Assembly: GCF_006088715.1 (NCBI RefSeq)
Contig: NZ_CP030771.1
Location: forward strand, 2,418,001 to 2,482,000
Length of the DNA stretch: 64,000 nt
Reading direction: 5' to 3'
Source: Streptomyces sp. YIM 121038
GTDB taxonomy: Bacteria; Actinomycetota; Actinomycetes; Streptomycetales; Streptomycetaceae
Below the pieces are notes generated by a model, which worked only from the letters and a program-made list of their open reading frames with translations, was not told the origin of the DNA and did not search any database. A program made the position numbers and the translations under genes. Below are positions 57,762 through 64,000 of the stretch, piece by piece; the stretch's first letter is position 1, and each line of letters starts with the position of its first letter.

Positions 57762-58307
57762 CTATCGACTACGTATGTCTCGGTTCATTTGTCGGGCCAA
57801 TGCGTCAACCGCCCTATTCGCCGCCCTGCGCTCCGAGTCGTCTGCCGGAGGCAGACCGTAGACGTAGCGGCGCATCAGTACTTCTCGCGTGGCCTTGGGG
57901 AGCTTGTTGATGGCGTTGGTGGCGTCCATGCGGGCGCTCACCACGTTGTCAGTGATCCGGCACTTCAGCAGGTCATCCTTCTTGCCCAGGGATGCGGACA
58001 GTTCGGAATCGGTGTAGACGAAGGTTTCCAGAATCGCGCGAGCCTCAGGCGGCGTGTAGTAGTACCGGTCATCCTCAACATCCCGTGCGTCTCGCACCTT
58101 TGAGGCGTACTGCTTAGCGGCTGTGCGCGAGAACTTCCAGAGGAATTCCTCCGTATAGTTCTCCTCAATCAAAGGACGACGCTCATACGCATGCAACAGA
58201 ATCTCTTGCTTCACGTCGTCTTTCTCAACGATGGGCCAGGAGGCGGCTGTTGAGCGGGCTACCTTGTCAGCGATCGAGGCTACCCATGCCCAGTCGATGA
58301 CGATCAC
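57762..58307 (-). CDS. Sigma-like/HTH phage protein
   Basis: 181 aa from GTG 58307, overlapping the stop of the metallophosphoesterase gene (GTGA). DDVKQEILLHAYERRPLIEE resembles sigma region 2, and the C-terminal INKLPKATREVLMRRYVYGL resembles sigma region 4. Sigma-like but divergent; it may direct transcription of late genes or be a DNA-binding relic. Confidence in the family is moderate. Confidence 0.6.
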   Translation of the reverse strand: MIVIDWAWVASIADKVARSTAASWPIVEKDDVKQEILLHAYERRPLIEENYTEEFLWKFSRTAAKQYASKVRDARDVEDDRYYYTPPEARAILETFVYTDSELSASLGKKDDLLKCRITDNVVSARMDATNAINKLPKATREVLMRRYVYGLPPADDSERRAANRAVDALARQMNRDIRSR

Positions 58308-59119
58308 CGGCCGCTCCTGCTGACGAATCGGCCATTAGCAGCTCGGGCAACGCGGCCGTACGACTCGCCCTCGACGATGAACGAGCCGTCGGCCGCGATG
58401 TCGATGCACTGCGGGGCGACCTGAACGTCATCGACGTACAGGATTCCGAAGCCCGTTTGCCAGTTGGCGACGCCACCAGGGCCTAGGTATGAGGCCTTGG
58501 AGGGCGCCATGAGGTGGCCGACCTCCATCCCCCAGCGGACAGTTCGCTTGCCGCCCTCGTAGCCCGTCCCGGCCCGCACGACGCCGAGCCGATGTGTGTG
58601 CCCCATGATCACGTTGACCCCGGCCTTGAGTGCGTGCCGTAGAGCTGTGCGACCTGCCTCCTGGCTGAGGCCCTTCACCTCGTGGCCGTGCAGGAGCACG
58701 GTGTCAGGGCCCACCTGATGGAAGGGCGGCACGAGGCTCACGCTGAAGCCGTCGAAATCCAAGAGCTTGGCAAAGTGGAAGTCGATGGCGTACTCCGCCA
58801 GTGCCGGGGCCTTCGAGGAGAGGTAGACCCGCGGTCTCAGGTCGTGATTGCCCTCCAGGATCCCGAACGGGCCGTCGTAGACGCTCCTGATGGGGTCGAG
58901 GAATACCCGCTTCGTCGCCTCGGAGTCGGCCTTTACGCGCTGTTCGTACTCTCGGCGTGTGCCCTCACTCCACCTCGACGGCGTGGGGTAATCGCAGAGG
59001 TCACCGATCTGGTACAGCTCGTCAGGCTGGTAACTGCCAATGAACTCAACTACGTTCTTCAGATACCGTGGATCGTGATACGGAATCTGAGTGTCGCTGA
59101 TGACTACGATTCGCTTCAA
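58304..59119 (-). CDS. Phage metallophosphoesterase
   Basis: 271 aa from TTG 59119 (GGGGAGG upstream), overlapping the preceding stop (TTGA). Calcineurin-type motifs in order: ISDTQIPYHD, IGDLCDY, LEGNHDLRPR, LLHGHEVKG, MGHTHRLG. Dinuclear metal phosphatase acting on DNA, nucleotides or RNA ends. Such enzymes are common in actinophage replication modules. A longer start at 59158 is possible but lacks a ribosome site. Confidence 0.9.
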   Translation of the reverse strand: MKRIVVISDTQIPYHDPRYLKNVVEFIGSYQPDELYQIGDLCDYPTPSRWSEGTRREYEQRVKADSEATKRVFLDPIRSVYDGPFGILEGNHDLRPRVYLSSKAPALAEYAIDFHFAKLLDFDGFSVSLVPPFHQVGPDTVLLHGHEVKGLSQEAGRTALRHALKAGVNVIMGHTHRLGVVRAGTGYEGGKRTVRWGMEVGHLMAPSKASYLGPGGVANWQTGFGILYVDDVQVAPQCIDIAADGSFIVEGESYGRVARAANGRFVSRSGR

Positions 59120-59484
59120 GCATCCTCCCCTGTGGTTTGCCGATAGGCCTCTCCCCATGACACGCCGTCATCCTGAAGACCCTGAACGCTGACGAACGTA
59201 TTGGTAGCGGAAATCGAAATATCATCGAAGAATTGGAGTAGCGGCACGGCTGCACCCTCACCCTCATATCGCGCGATATCTTCCAGAGAGATCCCAAGCC
59301 GATGAAGGACGGCGCCCACCAGACATCCCGGCTCGCTCGGGTCGCCGTCTTCAGTCGAGTGCACGTAGAAGCAGGAATACGTTTCGCCACCCGGCATGTG
59401 CTCCGGCTTGGCGTAGATCCGATCCGGGGACTCCTTCACCACACTGCGCAGCGCCTCAAGAAGTCGCTCATCTGTTTCGCTCAA
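59116..59484 (-). CDS. Hypothetical phage protein, 122 aa
   Basis: Begins at TTG 59484, overlapping the primase stop (TTGA). Acidic; two Cys (in YSCFYVH and PGCLVG). The C-terminal FVSVQGLQDDGVSWGEAYRQ has a conserved look. No family recognised. It is coupled to both neighbours, so part of the replication transcript. Confidence 0.7.
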   Translation of the reverse strand: MSETDERLLEALRSVVKESPDRIYAKPEHMPGGETYSCFYVHSTEDGDPSEPGCLVGAVLHRLGISLEDIARYEGEGAAVPLLQFFDDISISATNTFVSVQGLQDDGVSWGEAYRQTTGEDA

Positions 59485-60149
59485 TGGCCGATCCTTTCCA
59501 ACAGGGCCGCTCGGCCCGATTTGAGGAATGTCGCGTTACTATCCAGATCTCCCGGCATGGTGATGACCCGGGAATTCGGGAGGTCGGCAGCGATGCTGTC
59601 CATGAACGTCAGGCCGGGGCCGTCCTCGGCGATGAGGTAGACGGTGCGGTAGCCGCGGAGCGGCCCTGTCCAGTAGGCCGCCCATGTCCCGGTGCCGGGC
59701 GCTGCCACTGCGGGCACGCCCACCAGGGCCCACGTCATGGCGTCCAGCTCGCCCTCAACGACGACCATCGTGGGCGTCGGCTCGATCAAGGCCTGCGTGT
59801 TGAACAGCCGCGGTAGGTCGCCCGGCAGCGTCAGGTACTTGCCGTGGCCCTGGTGCTGCTCCTTCTCGGCCTGGAGGACCAGGAGGCCGCCGTCAGGGGC
59901 TCGTACGCACTCATCGGCGATACAGCGGTACCGGACGGTCGCAACCCCGTCTTCGCCCCCTGCGGGCCTCAGGTACGGGATGGCGAGGTATCCCCGGTAC
60001 CGCTCATGACCAGGTATCGCCGAACCGACGTAGCCGAGGCCGAACTGGTCGGCTGCCTCTCCGAGCCCCCTCGCCTTGATGTATTCCTCTGCCGGGCTCC
60101 CCCGGTACTGCTCGTGATACGTCCGGGCTGCCAAATCCGAGCCCGGCAC
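59481..60149 (-). CDS. Phage DNA primase, Toprim part
   Basis: 222 aa counted from GTG 60149. DnaG-like RNA polymerase core: GYLAIPYLRPAGGEDGVATV then RYRC, and Toprim TMVVVEGELDAMTWALVGVP with the catalytic Glu. The zinc-binding part is in another frame upstream, overlapping by 146 nt. Its start is unclear: GTG 60149 has no ribosome site, but GGGAGGAGGGGG lies about 30-40 nt upstream inside the CHC2 gene, with an in-frame CTG following; a +1 frameshift is the other reading. Confidence 0.85.
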   Translation of the reverse strand: MPGSDLAARTYHEQYRGSPAEEYIKARGLGEAADQFGLGYVGSAIPGHERYRGYLAIPYLRPAGGEDGVATVRYRCIADECVRAPDGGLLVLQAEKEQHQGHGKYLTLPGDLPRLFNTQALIEPTPTMVVVEGELDAMTWALVGVPAVAAPGTGTWAAYWTGPLRGYRTVYLIAEDGPGLTFMDSIAADLPNSRVITMPGDLDSNATFLKSGRAALLERIGH

Positions 60150-60405
60150 GTGCGCGTTCTTGGGCGTCAGCGAAACGAACCCCCTCCTCCCGCATGATTA
60201 CGTCGTAGCTGTCTTCGCTGAGGTTGCAGGCAAAGCAATTCCAGCGATTCTTATCGAGGTCGACAGACGCAGATGGATTCGAGTCCAGATGTGACGGGAG
60301 GGGGCAAGCAATTTTCACCCGCCCCCTCGTTGCCGTCAGCGTGAGCCCGTAGTAGTGGGCTAGGACTCTAGCGATCGGTGGTTTTGATGACCTGTCGTCT
60401 GCCAT
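60004..60405 (-). CDS. Phage DNA primase, CHC2 zinc-binding part
   Basis: 133 aa from ATG 60405. CHC2 zinc finger: IACPLPSH and CFACNLSEDS (C-x3-H and C-x2-C, the DnaG N-terminal ribbon), with the helix DSYDVIMREEGVRFADAQER. After that the frame turns into Arg/Gly/Pro-rich sequence that looks non-coding, exactly where the Toprim frame begins, so the functional part ends near residue 85. The two pieces together make one primase. Confidence 0.8.
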   Translation of the reverse strand: MADDRSSKPPIARVLAHYYGLTLTATRGRVKIACPLPSHLDSNPSASVDLDKNRWNCFACNLSEDSYDVIMREEGVRFADAQERARAGLGFGSPDVSRAVPGEPGRGIHQGEGARRGSRPVRPRLRRFGDTWS

Positions 60406-60529
60406 CAGGCCCGACCTTGTATGTCGTCACCGGGAAGTCGTACTTGCGGTACGAGTTGATCCAGGTGGCGCGGTCACCACGCCAACGCCTCGTGTGGGAT
60501 CCCCTACTCATCTGTTCGTCGCTGGCCAT
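60368..60529 (-). CDS. Small basic phage protein, 53 aa
   Basis: ATG 60529 overlaps the upstream stop (TAATG), and its 3' end overlaps the CHC2 gene start. Sequence runs MASDEQMSRGSHTRRWRGDR to RQVIKTTDR; rich in Arg and Lys. It fits the overlapping style of the operon. No family recognised; possibly nucleic-acid-binding. Confidence 0.65.
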   Translation of the reverse strand: MASDEQMSRGSHTRRWRGDRATWINSYRKYDFPVTTYKVGPDGRRQVIKTTDR

Positions 60530-60807
60530 TAGAAGGACATTCCCGTGACAAACTTCCGCGCCTCAGAGAATCGAAGGGTGCCCGTGAGGAGATGGGTCGG
60601 GTCCCCTTCCTGCGGGTAAAACGAGGGAACTACTTCGTCCAGAGTCTTACGGATCGCGTCAACGTGCTTTCGAGGGCTGCGCTGCACCGATCCGCCCACT
60701 CGGCCCAGAACTGCGCGCAGAACCGCCACCTCTTCCATGGTGAGCGTCAGAGCTACGCCCTCGACTTCCTCAAGCTTCATCACAGTCGTACGCTTAGCGT
60801 CAGCCAT
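60529..60807 (-). CDS. Hypothetical phage protein, 92 aa
   Basis: ATG 60807 lies 8 nt inside the upstream endonuclease VII gene. Begins MADAKRTTVMKLEEVEGVAL; the central LTMEEVAVLRAVLGRVGGS looks like an amphipathic helix pair. No recognised domain. Confidence 0.7.
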   Translation of the reverse strand: MADAKRTTVMKLEEVEGVALTLTMEEVAVLRAVLGRVGGSVQRSPRKHVDAIRKTLDEVVPSFYPQEGDPTHLLTGTLRFSEARKFVTGMSF

Positions 60808-61234
60808 TTGATTCTCCTTCAGGCGTGTATCTCGGCTCGCCCAGGGCTTCCCAGGCGGGATATTGCTCTAGGTAGTCCGCTGCTCGACGCAGAACATCGG
60901 CACGGTCCCGCGCTCCGCGAGCTAGGAGAGTCCCATTGCAGCGGGCACAAAGGAGGCCTCGCACTGCATTCGTCTTGTGGCAGTGATCGACGGCGAGATT
61001 GGTTCGCCGAGTCTCCCGGCAGATAGCGCAGCGGCCACCTTGGAACTTCAGGATCTGCTCGTAGTCGTCAGCAGACAGACCGTAGGTCTTTCGGACTCGC
61101 GCATTGCGGGCAGATGATCGCCGACTCGCCTTTCGGCAATTGAGGCAGACTCGGCCCCGCGGAGTGTAGAACCGCTCCGCTCGGTTCTTACCGCACTTGG
61201 TGCACTTTCGGTATCCCTTACGGGCAGGGGCCAC
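60800..61234 (-). CDS. Recombination endonuclease VII-like HNH nuclease
   Basis: 144 aa from GTG 61234, sharing a base with the TAG of the gene before. N-terminal zinc knuckle CTKCGKNRAERFYTPRGRVC with a further C-x2-C; then the Endo VII domain: YGLSADDYEQILKFQGGRCA, ICRETRRTNLAVDHCHKTNA with the catalytic DH-x-H, and RGLLCARCNGTL. Resolves branched DNA (Holliday junctions, mismatches) before packaging. Confidence 0.9.
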   Translation of the reverse strand: MAPARKGYRKCTKCGKNRAERFYTPRGRVCLNCRKASRRSSARNARVRKTYGLSADDYEQILKFQGGRCAICRETRRTNLAVDHCHKTNAVRGLLCARCNGTLLARGARDRADVLRRAADYLEQYPAWEALGEPRYTPEGESNG

Positions 61235-61572
61235 TAGGCCGCCAGCCGGACGCGGTACTCAGCCTGGAGCTGGGCCCGCTCCTCCTGGCTCGCGTCCACA
61301 TGCATCCACAGGGCGAAGACGGGAAGAGCAACCGGCTCGCATCCTGGCCGCACGACTACAGCCGTCTTGACGCCTCCGCTGGCAGCCCCGATGAGCAATC
61401 GTCCGAGCTTCCACACATTCAGCTTGCGGGGGTCTCCGACTCGGACAACGAGGGCCAACCCGCTCGTGTCCACGTCTGACAGGTCGATGCCCGGAAACCG
61501 GGATTCCAAGTGAAAACCAAACTCCCGCTCGACTACAAATCCCCCACTGACCATGCTTCGCATCTGCGTCAT
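61234..61572 (-). CDS. Hypothetical phage protein, 112 aa
   Basis: ATG 61572 follows AGGGAGGGG. Begins MTQMRSMVSGGFVVEREFGF and contains beta-rich stretches (GLALVVRVGDPRKLNVWKLG, VKTAVVVRPGC). No domain recognised. It stands between the RecA/DnaB-like ATPase and the endonuclease VII gene, so a replication accessory role is plausible but unproven. Confidence 0.7.
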   Translation of the reverse strand: MTQMRSMVSGGFVVEREFGFHLESRFPGIDLSDVDTSGLALVVRVGDPRKLNVWKLGRLLIGAASGGVKTAVVVRPGCEPVALPVFALWMHVDASQEERAQLQAEYRVRLAA

Positions 61573-61595
61573 GCCGCCCCTCCCTGGGCTGTCCT

Positions 61596-62429
61596 TCAGC
61601 TGATCGAATCGAACTCGAAACCGCCGTCTAGCTCCTCCAGGCGCAAATTGCTGCTGTTGAGCCGGAAGCTTGCAAATGTCCTGCCGCTCGGATCTGCGAA
61701 GCCCTCACGATTCTTCACTGGAGAGATGTTCAGAATCCGCCCTCCAACCCCGTCATCCTCCTTGTGCATTGTCAAGATGAGAGATGGAACCCGTGAGACT
61801 TTCCCTTTCACTCCACTTAGCGGGATCGGGCTCGTGCCGTCAGAATGTTCCCCCGTGGTGTGGTGCATCCCTAGCACATGTGCATTCGTCGATCGAGCCA
61901 TATCCGACAGGTACTCGCAAAGCGCTTCCAGCCCGAATGTGTAACTCTCAGCGTCTCGCACATTGCCGTAGTCAACATTCGTAACGTTGTCGACGCATAT
62001 CAAGTGGGCTGAGGTACCCAGTACCTCCAGGTAGCCGAGAAGGTCAAGCTCCATGGATTTTGGTGTCGGCTGTGCGTCGTAATTCATACGGATCCACCAC
62101 CGCTTTCCCAACTTCCCCTCGAAGAGCGAGTTGCGCCCAGCGGCCAGCGCGGCCTTAATCTCCCTCACGTCCGCCCCGGTGATGATGGCCGCGGCCCTGG
62201 AAATCTGCGTTGCTGCGCTGGAGTCGGCCGAGAAGTACAGGACTGGCATACCGCCCCGCATCGCCAGGTTCGCGGCCAGCAGCGACTTACCTGTACCAGG
62301 CCCCGCCACCACGAGCGAGAATTCGCCCCGCCGAAACTCGACCTCCAAGCGACTCAACGACTTGAACGGGTGCGGGATCGGCTCGCCCCCGGCCCCCTTG
62401 ATGTCTGCCGACTGGAACAGTGTGAACAC
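61596..62429 (-). CDS. RecA/DnaB-fold ATPase (probable replicative helicase or recombinase)
   Basis: 277 aa from GTG 62429. AAA_25/RecA-like core: Walker A VVAGPGTGKSLLAANLA (about residue 40), Walker B HLICVDN, and a sensor-like VLGMHHTTGE. No N-terminal DnaB primase-binding domain, so either a short phage helicase or a RecA-like loader. Located two genes from the polymerase accessory set and next to the RecB-like nuclease. Confidence 0.85.
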   Translation of the reverse strand: MFTLFQSADIKGAGGEPIPHPFKSLSRLEVEFRRGEFSLVVAGPGTGKSLLAANLAMRGGMPVLYFSADSSAATQISRAAAIITGADVREIKAALAAGRNSLFEGKLGKRWWIRMNYDAQPTPKSMELDLLGYLEVLGTSAHLICVDNVTNVDYGNVRDAESYTFGLEALCEYLSDMARSTNAHVLGMHHTTGEHSDGTSPIPLSGVKGKVSRVPSLILTMHKEDDGVGGRILNISPVKNREGFADPSGRTFASFRLNSSNLRLEELDGGFEFDSIS

Positions 62430-62463
62430 TACTCACCCCCGTCTTCGAAACACAAGTTTTTGG

Positions 62464-62489
62464 ATAAAAAAATAGGCCCCTCAGGGCTC
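62464..62489 (-). terminator. Possible terminator with seven-T run
   Basis: Minus strand GCCC/GGGC short stem followed by TATTTTTTTATCC. The 7-nt T run is exceptional for this genome. Located between the RecB-like nuclease and the ATPase gene. The stem is only 4-5 bp, so the call is weak. The AT-rich stretch could also be a promoter. Confidence 0.4.
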
Positions 62490-62510
62490 GCTTAGATCGA
62501 AATACACCGC

Positions 62511-63302
62511 TCACCGTCTCGCATAGTTGCATGCATGTGATACATCACAGAACCTGCAATGAAAGCCGGGCCGCGCCGGGAACTCCCCCGCCTTTATCCC
62601 TCGATCCAACTCAGCGTAGGCGCTCCCAACCGCCTCCTCTGTCGCATGTGACAGGTCGACCCTCCGGGACAGTCTCCCCGTCTTGGCCATATACCAATCC
62701 CCACCGTTGGTTTCTACCCCCAGAGCCTTTCTGACCAAGACAGCATATGTTTCTAGCTGAAACTTCGAGCGAGAGCTACCCGTCTTTAGATCCCGAATTC
62801 TCGCTGAACCGTCGGCCTCCACAATGAGCTGATCAATAATCCCCCTAACCTTCACGCCACAGATTTCATGTGCCAAATCCAGCTCAACGCCAGGCGCCCC
62901 ATCGGCCCCCTGCCATATCCGAGGCCCCTGCCCCCGAGACCACTGGACATAGCTTTCCGTCTGCTTCAGGCCAAGACGATATCGGTTTTCGATATCTGCA
63001 CCACCAGGGGGGCCAGCAGTCATCCACCGATCTAGGTTGGGTTCCTTATTCAAAGCCGATTTCGTGAGTCTGGAGTACTCGCGCCCAAAGACCTCTTGCA
63101 CCTCGCGAGCTGATGATTTACGCCCACCCAGCTCGAAGGCCTCGATAGCAGAATGGAACGCGCTTCCTTGATGGGACCAGGCCGCCGGTCGGGGTTCAAC
63201 TCGAACCACTCGCCGAAGACGGTACTGCTCCGGGCATTTCAGGTACTGCTCTGCCTGACTCGGAGACCTCGGAATGTCGAATACATCTGCATGGCCTGTC
63301 AT
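62511..63302 (-). CDS. PD-(D/E)XK nuclease, RecB/Cas4-like, with possible Fe-S cluster
   Basis: 263 aa from ATG 63302 (GGAGGGG upstream). Motifs: GSAFHSAIEAFE (motif I His), VRGIIDQLIV (Asp), ARIRDLKTG (D/ExK) and QLETYAVL (QxxxY). The first Cys in LKCPEQYRLRR and three more in FHCRFCDVSHACNY match the four-Cys [4Fe-4S] clamp of AddB/Cas4 nucleases. Likely processes phage DNA ends. No cas genes nearby. Confidence 0.9.
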   Translation of the reverse strand: MTGHADVFDIPRSPSQAEQYLKCPEQYRLRRVVRVEPRPAAWSHQGSAFHSAIEAFELGGRKSSAREVQEVFGREYSRLTKSALNKEPNLDRWMTAGPPGGADIENRYRLGLKQTESYVQWSRGQGPRIWQGADGAPGVELDLAHEICGVKVRGIIDQLIVEADGSARIRDLKTGSSRSKFQLETYAVLVRKALGVETNGGDWYMAKTGRLSRRVDLSHATEEAVGSAYAELDRGIKAGEFPARPGFHCRFCDVSHACNYARR

Positions 63303-63322
63303 ACCCCTCCGTGTGATCTTTA

Positions 63323-63655
63323 TCAGCAAACTGATGCCACCGTATACACAGTGAATGACTTAGAGCGCAACAGCCCGGGGTGAGGTCGTTCGAATGTGGC
63401 AGCGTGAACAATCCTATTCCGCCATGGTCTACCGGTGCCTCCGCCGGTGATCGCCTGAGCCGCCCCTTCATCTTCGTGCGGCATGCCGTCGCCTGCCACC
63501 AACATGTAATAGACGCCCCCCTGTCGAGTTGTCACCTGATTTACGAGCAGTGCGTCAGAGGCATACACCTCACACACTTCTGCGACCCCCGCGGACCGAA
63601 CCTCAGCCAGCCCGGCACCTGACTTCGGCGCACTTCTGCCCCCGCCCCTAGCCAT
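63323..63655 (-). CDS. Hypothetical phage protein, 110 aa
   Basis: ATG 63655 (MARGGGRSAPKSG). Central QVTTRQGGVYYMLVAGDGMP looks folded; the C-terminus has HPGLLRSKSFTVYTVASVC. Function unknown. The N-terminal Gly/Ser region may be non-coding if a later start is used. It precedes the nuclease gene by 20 bp. Confidence 0.6.
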   Translation of the reverse strand: MARGGGRSAPKSGAGLAEVRSAGVAEVCEVYASDALLVNQVTTRQGGVYYMLVAGDGMPHEDEGAAQAITGGGTGRPWRNRIVHAATFERPHPGLLRSKSFTVYTVASVC

Positions 63656-63730
63656 CCCCACACCCACGTTCGCTCACCGCCGCGCGTTCGCGCGCTCCAG
63701 CAAATCAAGGCCCCCATCTCGCTGCCTGAA

Positions 63731-63761
63731 CTGCCCGGAGATCCGATGGTTCTCCGGGCAG
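63731..63761 (-). terminator. Terminator after small exported protein gene
   Basis: CTGCCCGGAGA (63731-63741) and TCTCCGGGCAG (63751-63761) form a perfect 11-bp stem just past the stop at 63768. It insulates the replication gene train from the upstream gene. Confidence 0.75.
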
Positions 63762-63767
63762 GGATCT

Positions 63768-63977
63768 CTAGATGTTGATGTCGCCCATGGCGCTCCGCGC
63801 GCCTAGCTCCGTAGCCCCAGAGTCCGCCGTGGACGACTCGGACGTTTGCGCCGACCCGCCTCCCCCTGCGGAGTCTTCAGCCATCAGAACGGCCGGAGCC
63901 GCAGCCAAGGCCGTAACGGCGGCCGCAACCGCGAACGCCAGTCCGATCGTCTTCCGTATCGCTTGAGCGTTGATCAT
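63768..63977 (-). CDS. Small exported or membrane-anchored phage protein
   Basis: 69 aa from ATG 63977 (GAGGGAGAG upstream). N-terminal MINAQAIRKTIGLAFAVAAA with a hydrophobic helix to about residue 32 (TALAAAPAVLMA), an Ala-type cleavage-like end, then a Ser/Gly/Thr-rich tail. Might be a lysogeny-conversion or superinfection-exclusion protein (inference only). First gene at the right edge; it has its own terminator. Confidence 0.7.
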   Translation of the reverse strand: MINAQAIRKTIGLAFAVAAAVTALAAAPAVLMAEDSAGGGGSAQTSESSTADSGATELGARSAMGDINI

Positions 63978-64000
63978 TTCGTCTCTCCCTCTAGTGGTGA

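Larger units (their letters stand above)
52421..64000. mobile_element. Prophage, left part (continues beyond window)
   Basis: It begins at the junction inside the Cys-rich gene and runs to the right edge. GC and G/C-ending codon use drop clearly relative to the host. Contents: integrase on plus, then about 20 tightly overlapping minus-strand genes for DNA replication, recombination and nucleases. Structural, lysis and repressor genes and attR must lie further right. The gene set is that of temperate Streptomyces siphophages. Confidence 0.92.

Noticed and set aside
62287..62532. Minus frame MQLCETVSGVF across the nuclease/ATPase junction
   Set aside because: It spans the stop and start of two supported genes and turns Arg/Gly/Pro-rich.

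Overview
This window is the chromosome of a Streptomyces (or very close relative). The evidence is very high GC with almost every third codon position G or C, a typical actinobacterial 16S/23S rRNA pair, two chaplins, a streptophobe protein, an FHA-ABC fusion, an SGM_5486 miniprotein and a GTP-free run of core genes (fabI, fabG, tldD/tldE, tyrS, moaA) in an order I recall from the S. coelicolor SCO1800-SCO1830 region. From about 52.4 kb to the right edge it is a prophage with visibly lower GC and mixed third positions.

Layout. 1-4.8 kb: rRNA operon on the minus strand (5' part of 23S, tRNA-free spacer, complete 16S, leader and promoters). 5-15.6 kb: DNA repair (Mpg glycosylase, HNH nuclease), Spo0M, PEBP, an SPFH/NfeD pair, a stand-alone ABC ATPase, a 14-nt minisatellite, two chaplins, a NarL-type two-component pair and an SLT lysozyme-like exoprotein. 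15.7-25.7 kb: FHA-ABC exporter, streptophobe, SerB, SixA, a NimT-type exporter with its FadR-type regulator and a clear shared operator. 25.7-34.6 kb: FASII (FabI/FabG), TldD/TldE, TyrS, stress membrane proteins, MoaA. 34.7-46.1 kb: acetate symporter with its DUF485 partner, tandem secreted subtilases, CoA-transferase, CopD-like protein, lysoplasmalogenase, sterol desaturase, VIT1 protein. 46.1-51.2 kb: a four-gene catabolic operon (acetoacetate decarboxylase-like, SDR, two amidohydrolase-2 enzymes) divergent from a TetR regulator across a perfect palindrome. 51.2-52.4 kb: DEDDh exonuclease with BRCT, then the 5' stump of a small Cys-rich gene broken by phage integration.

The prophage. A large serine integrase sits just inside attL. 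Everything else visible is on the minus strand and forms an overlapping early/replication module: RecB/Cas4-type nuclease, RecA/DnaB-like ATPase, endonuclease VII, split primase (CHC2 and Toprim in overlapping frames), metallophosphoesterase, sigma-like protein, family A DNA polymerase and a NUMOD4-HNH homing endonuclease. The right end of the prophage is outside the window.

Most interesting. Convergent to the integrase lies a complete 86-codon version of the very gene the phage broke. It is a mosaic: its first 23 codons are phage-like (11 of 22 third positions after ATG are G/C), then 57 consecutive codons all end in G or C like host DNA, and the switch falls at the same protein position where the host stump stops at attL. 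Either the phage carries a chimeric, integrase-resistant replacement of its own target gene, or this is attR brought next to attL by an inversion. Both imply that the broken gene is restored under a phage promoter.
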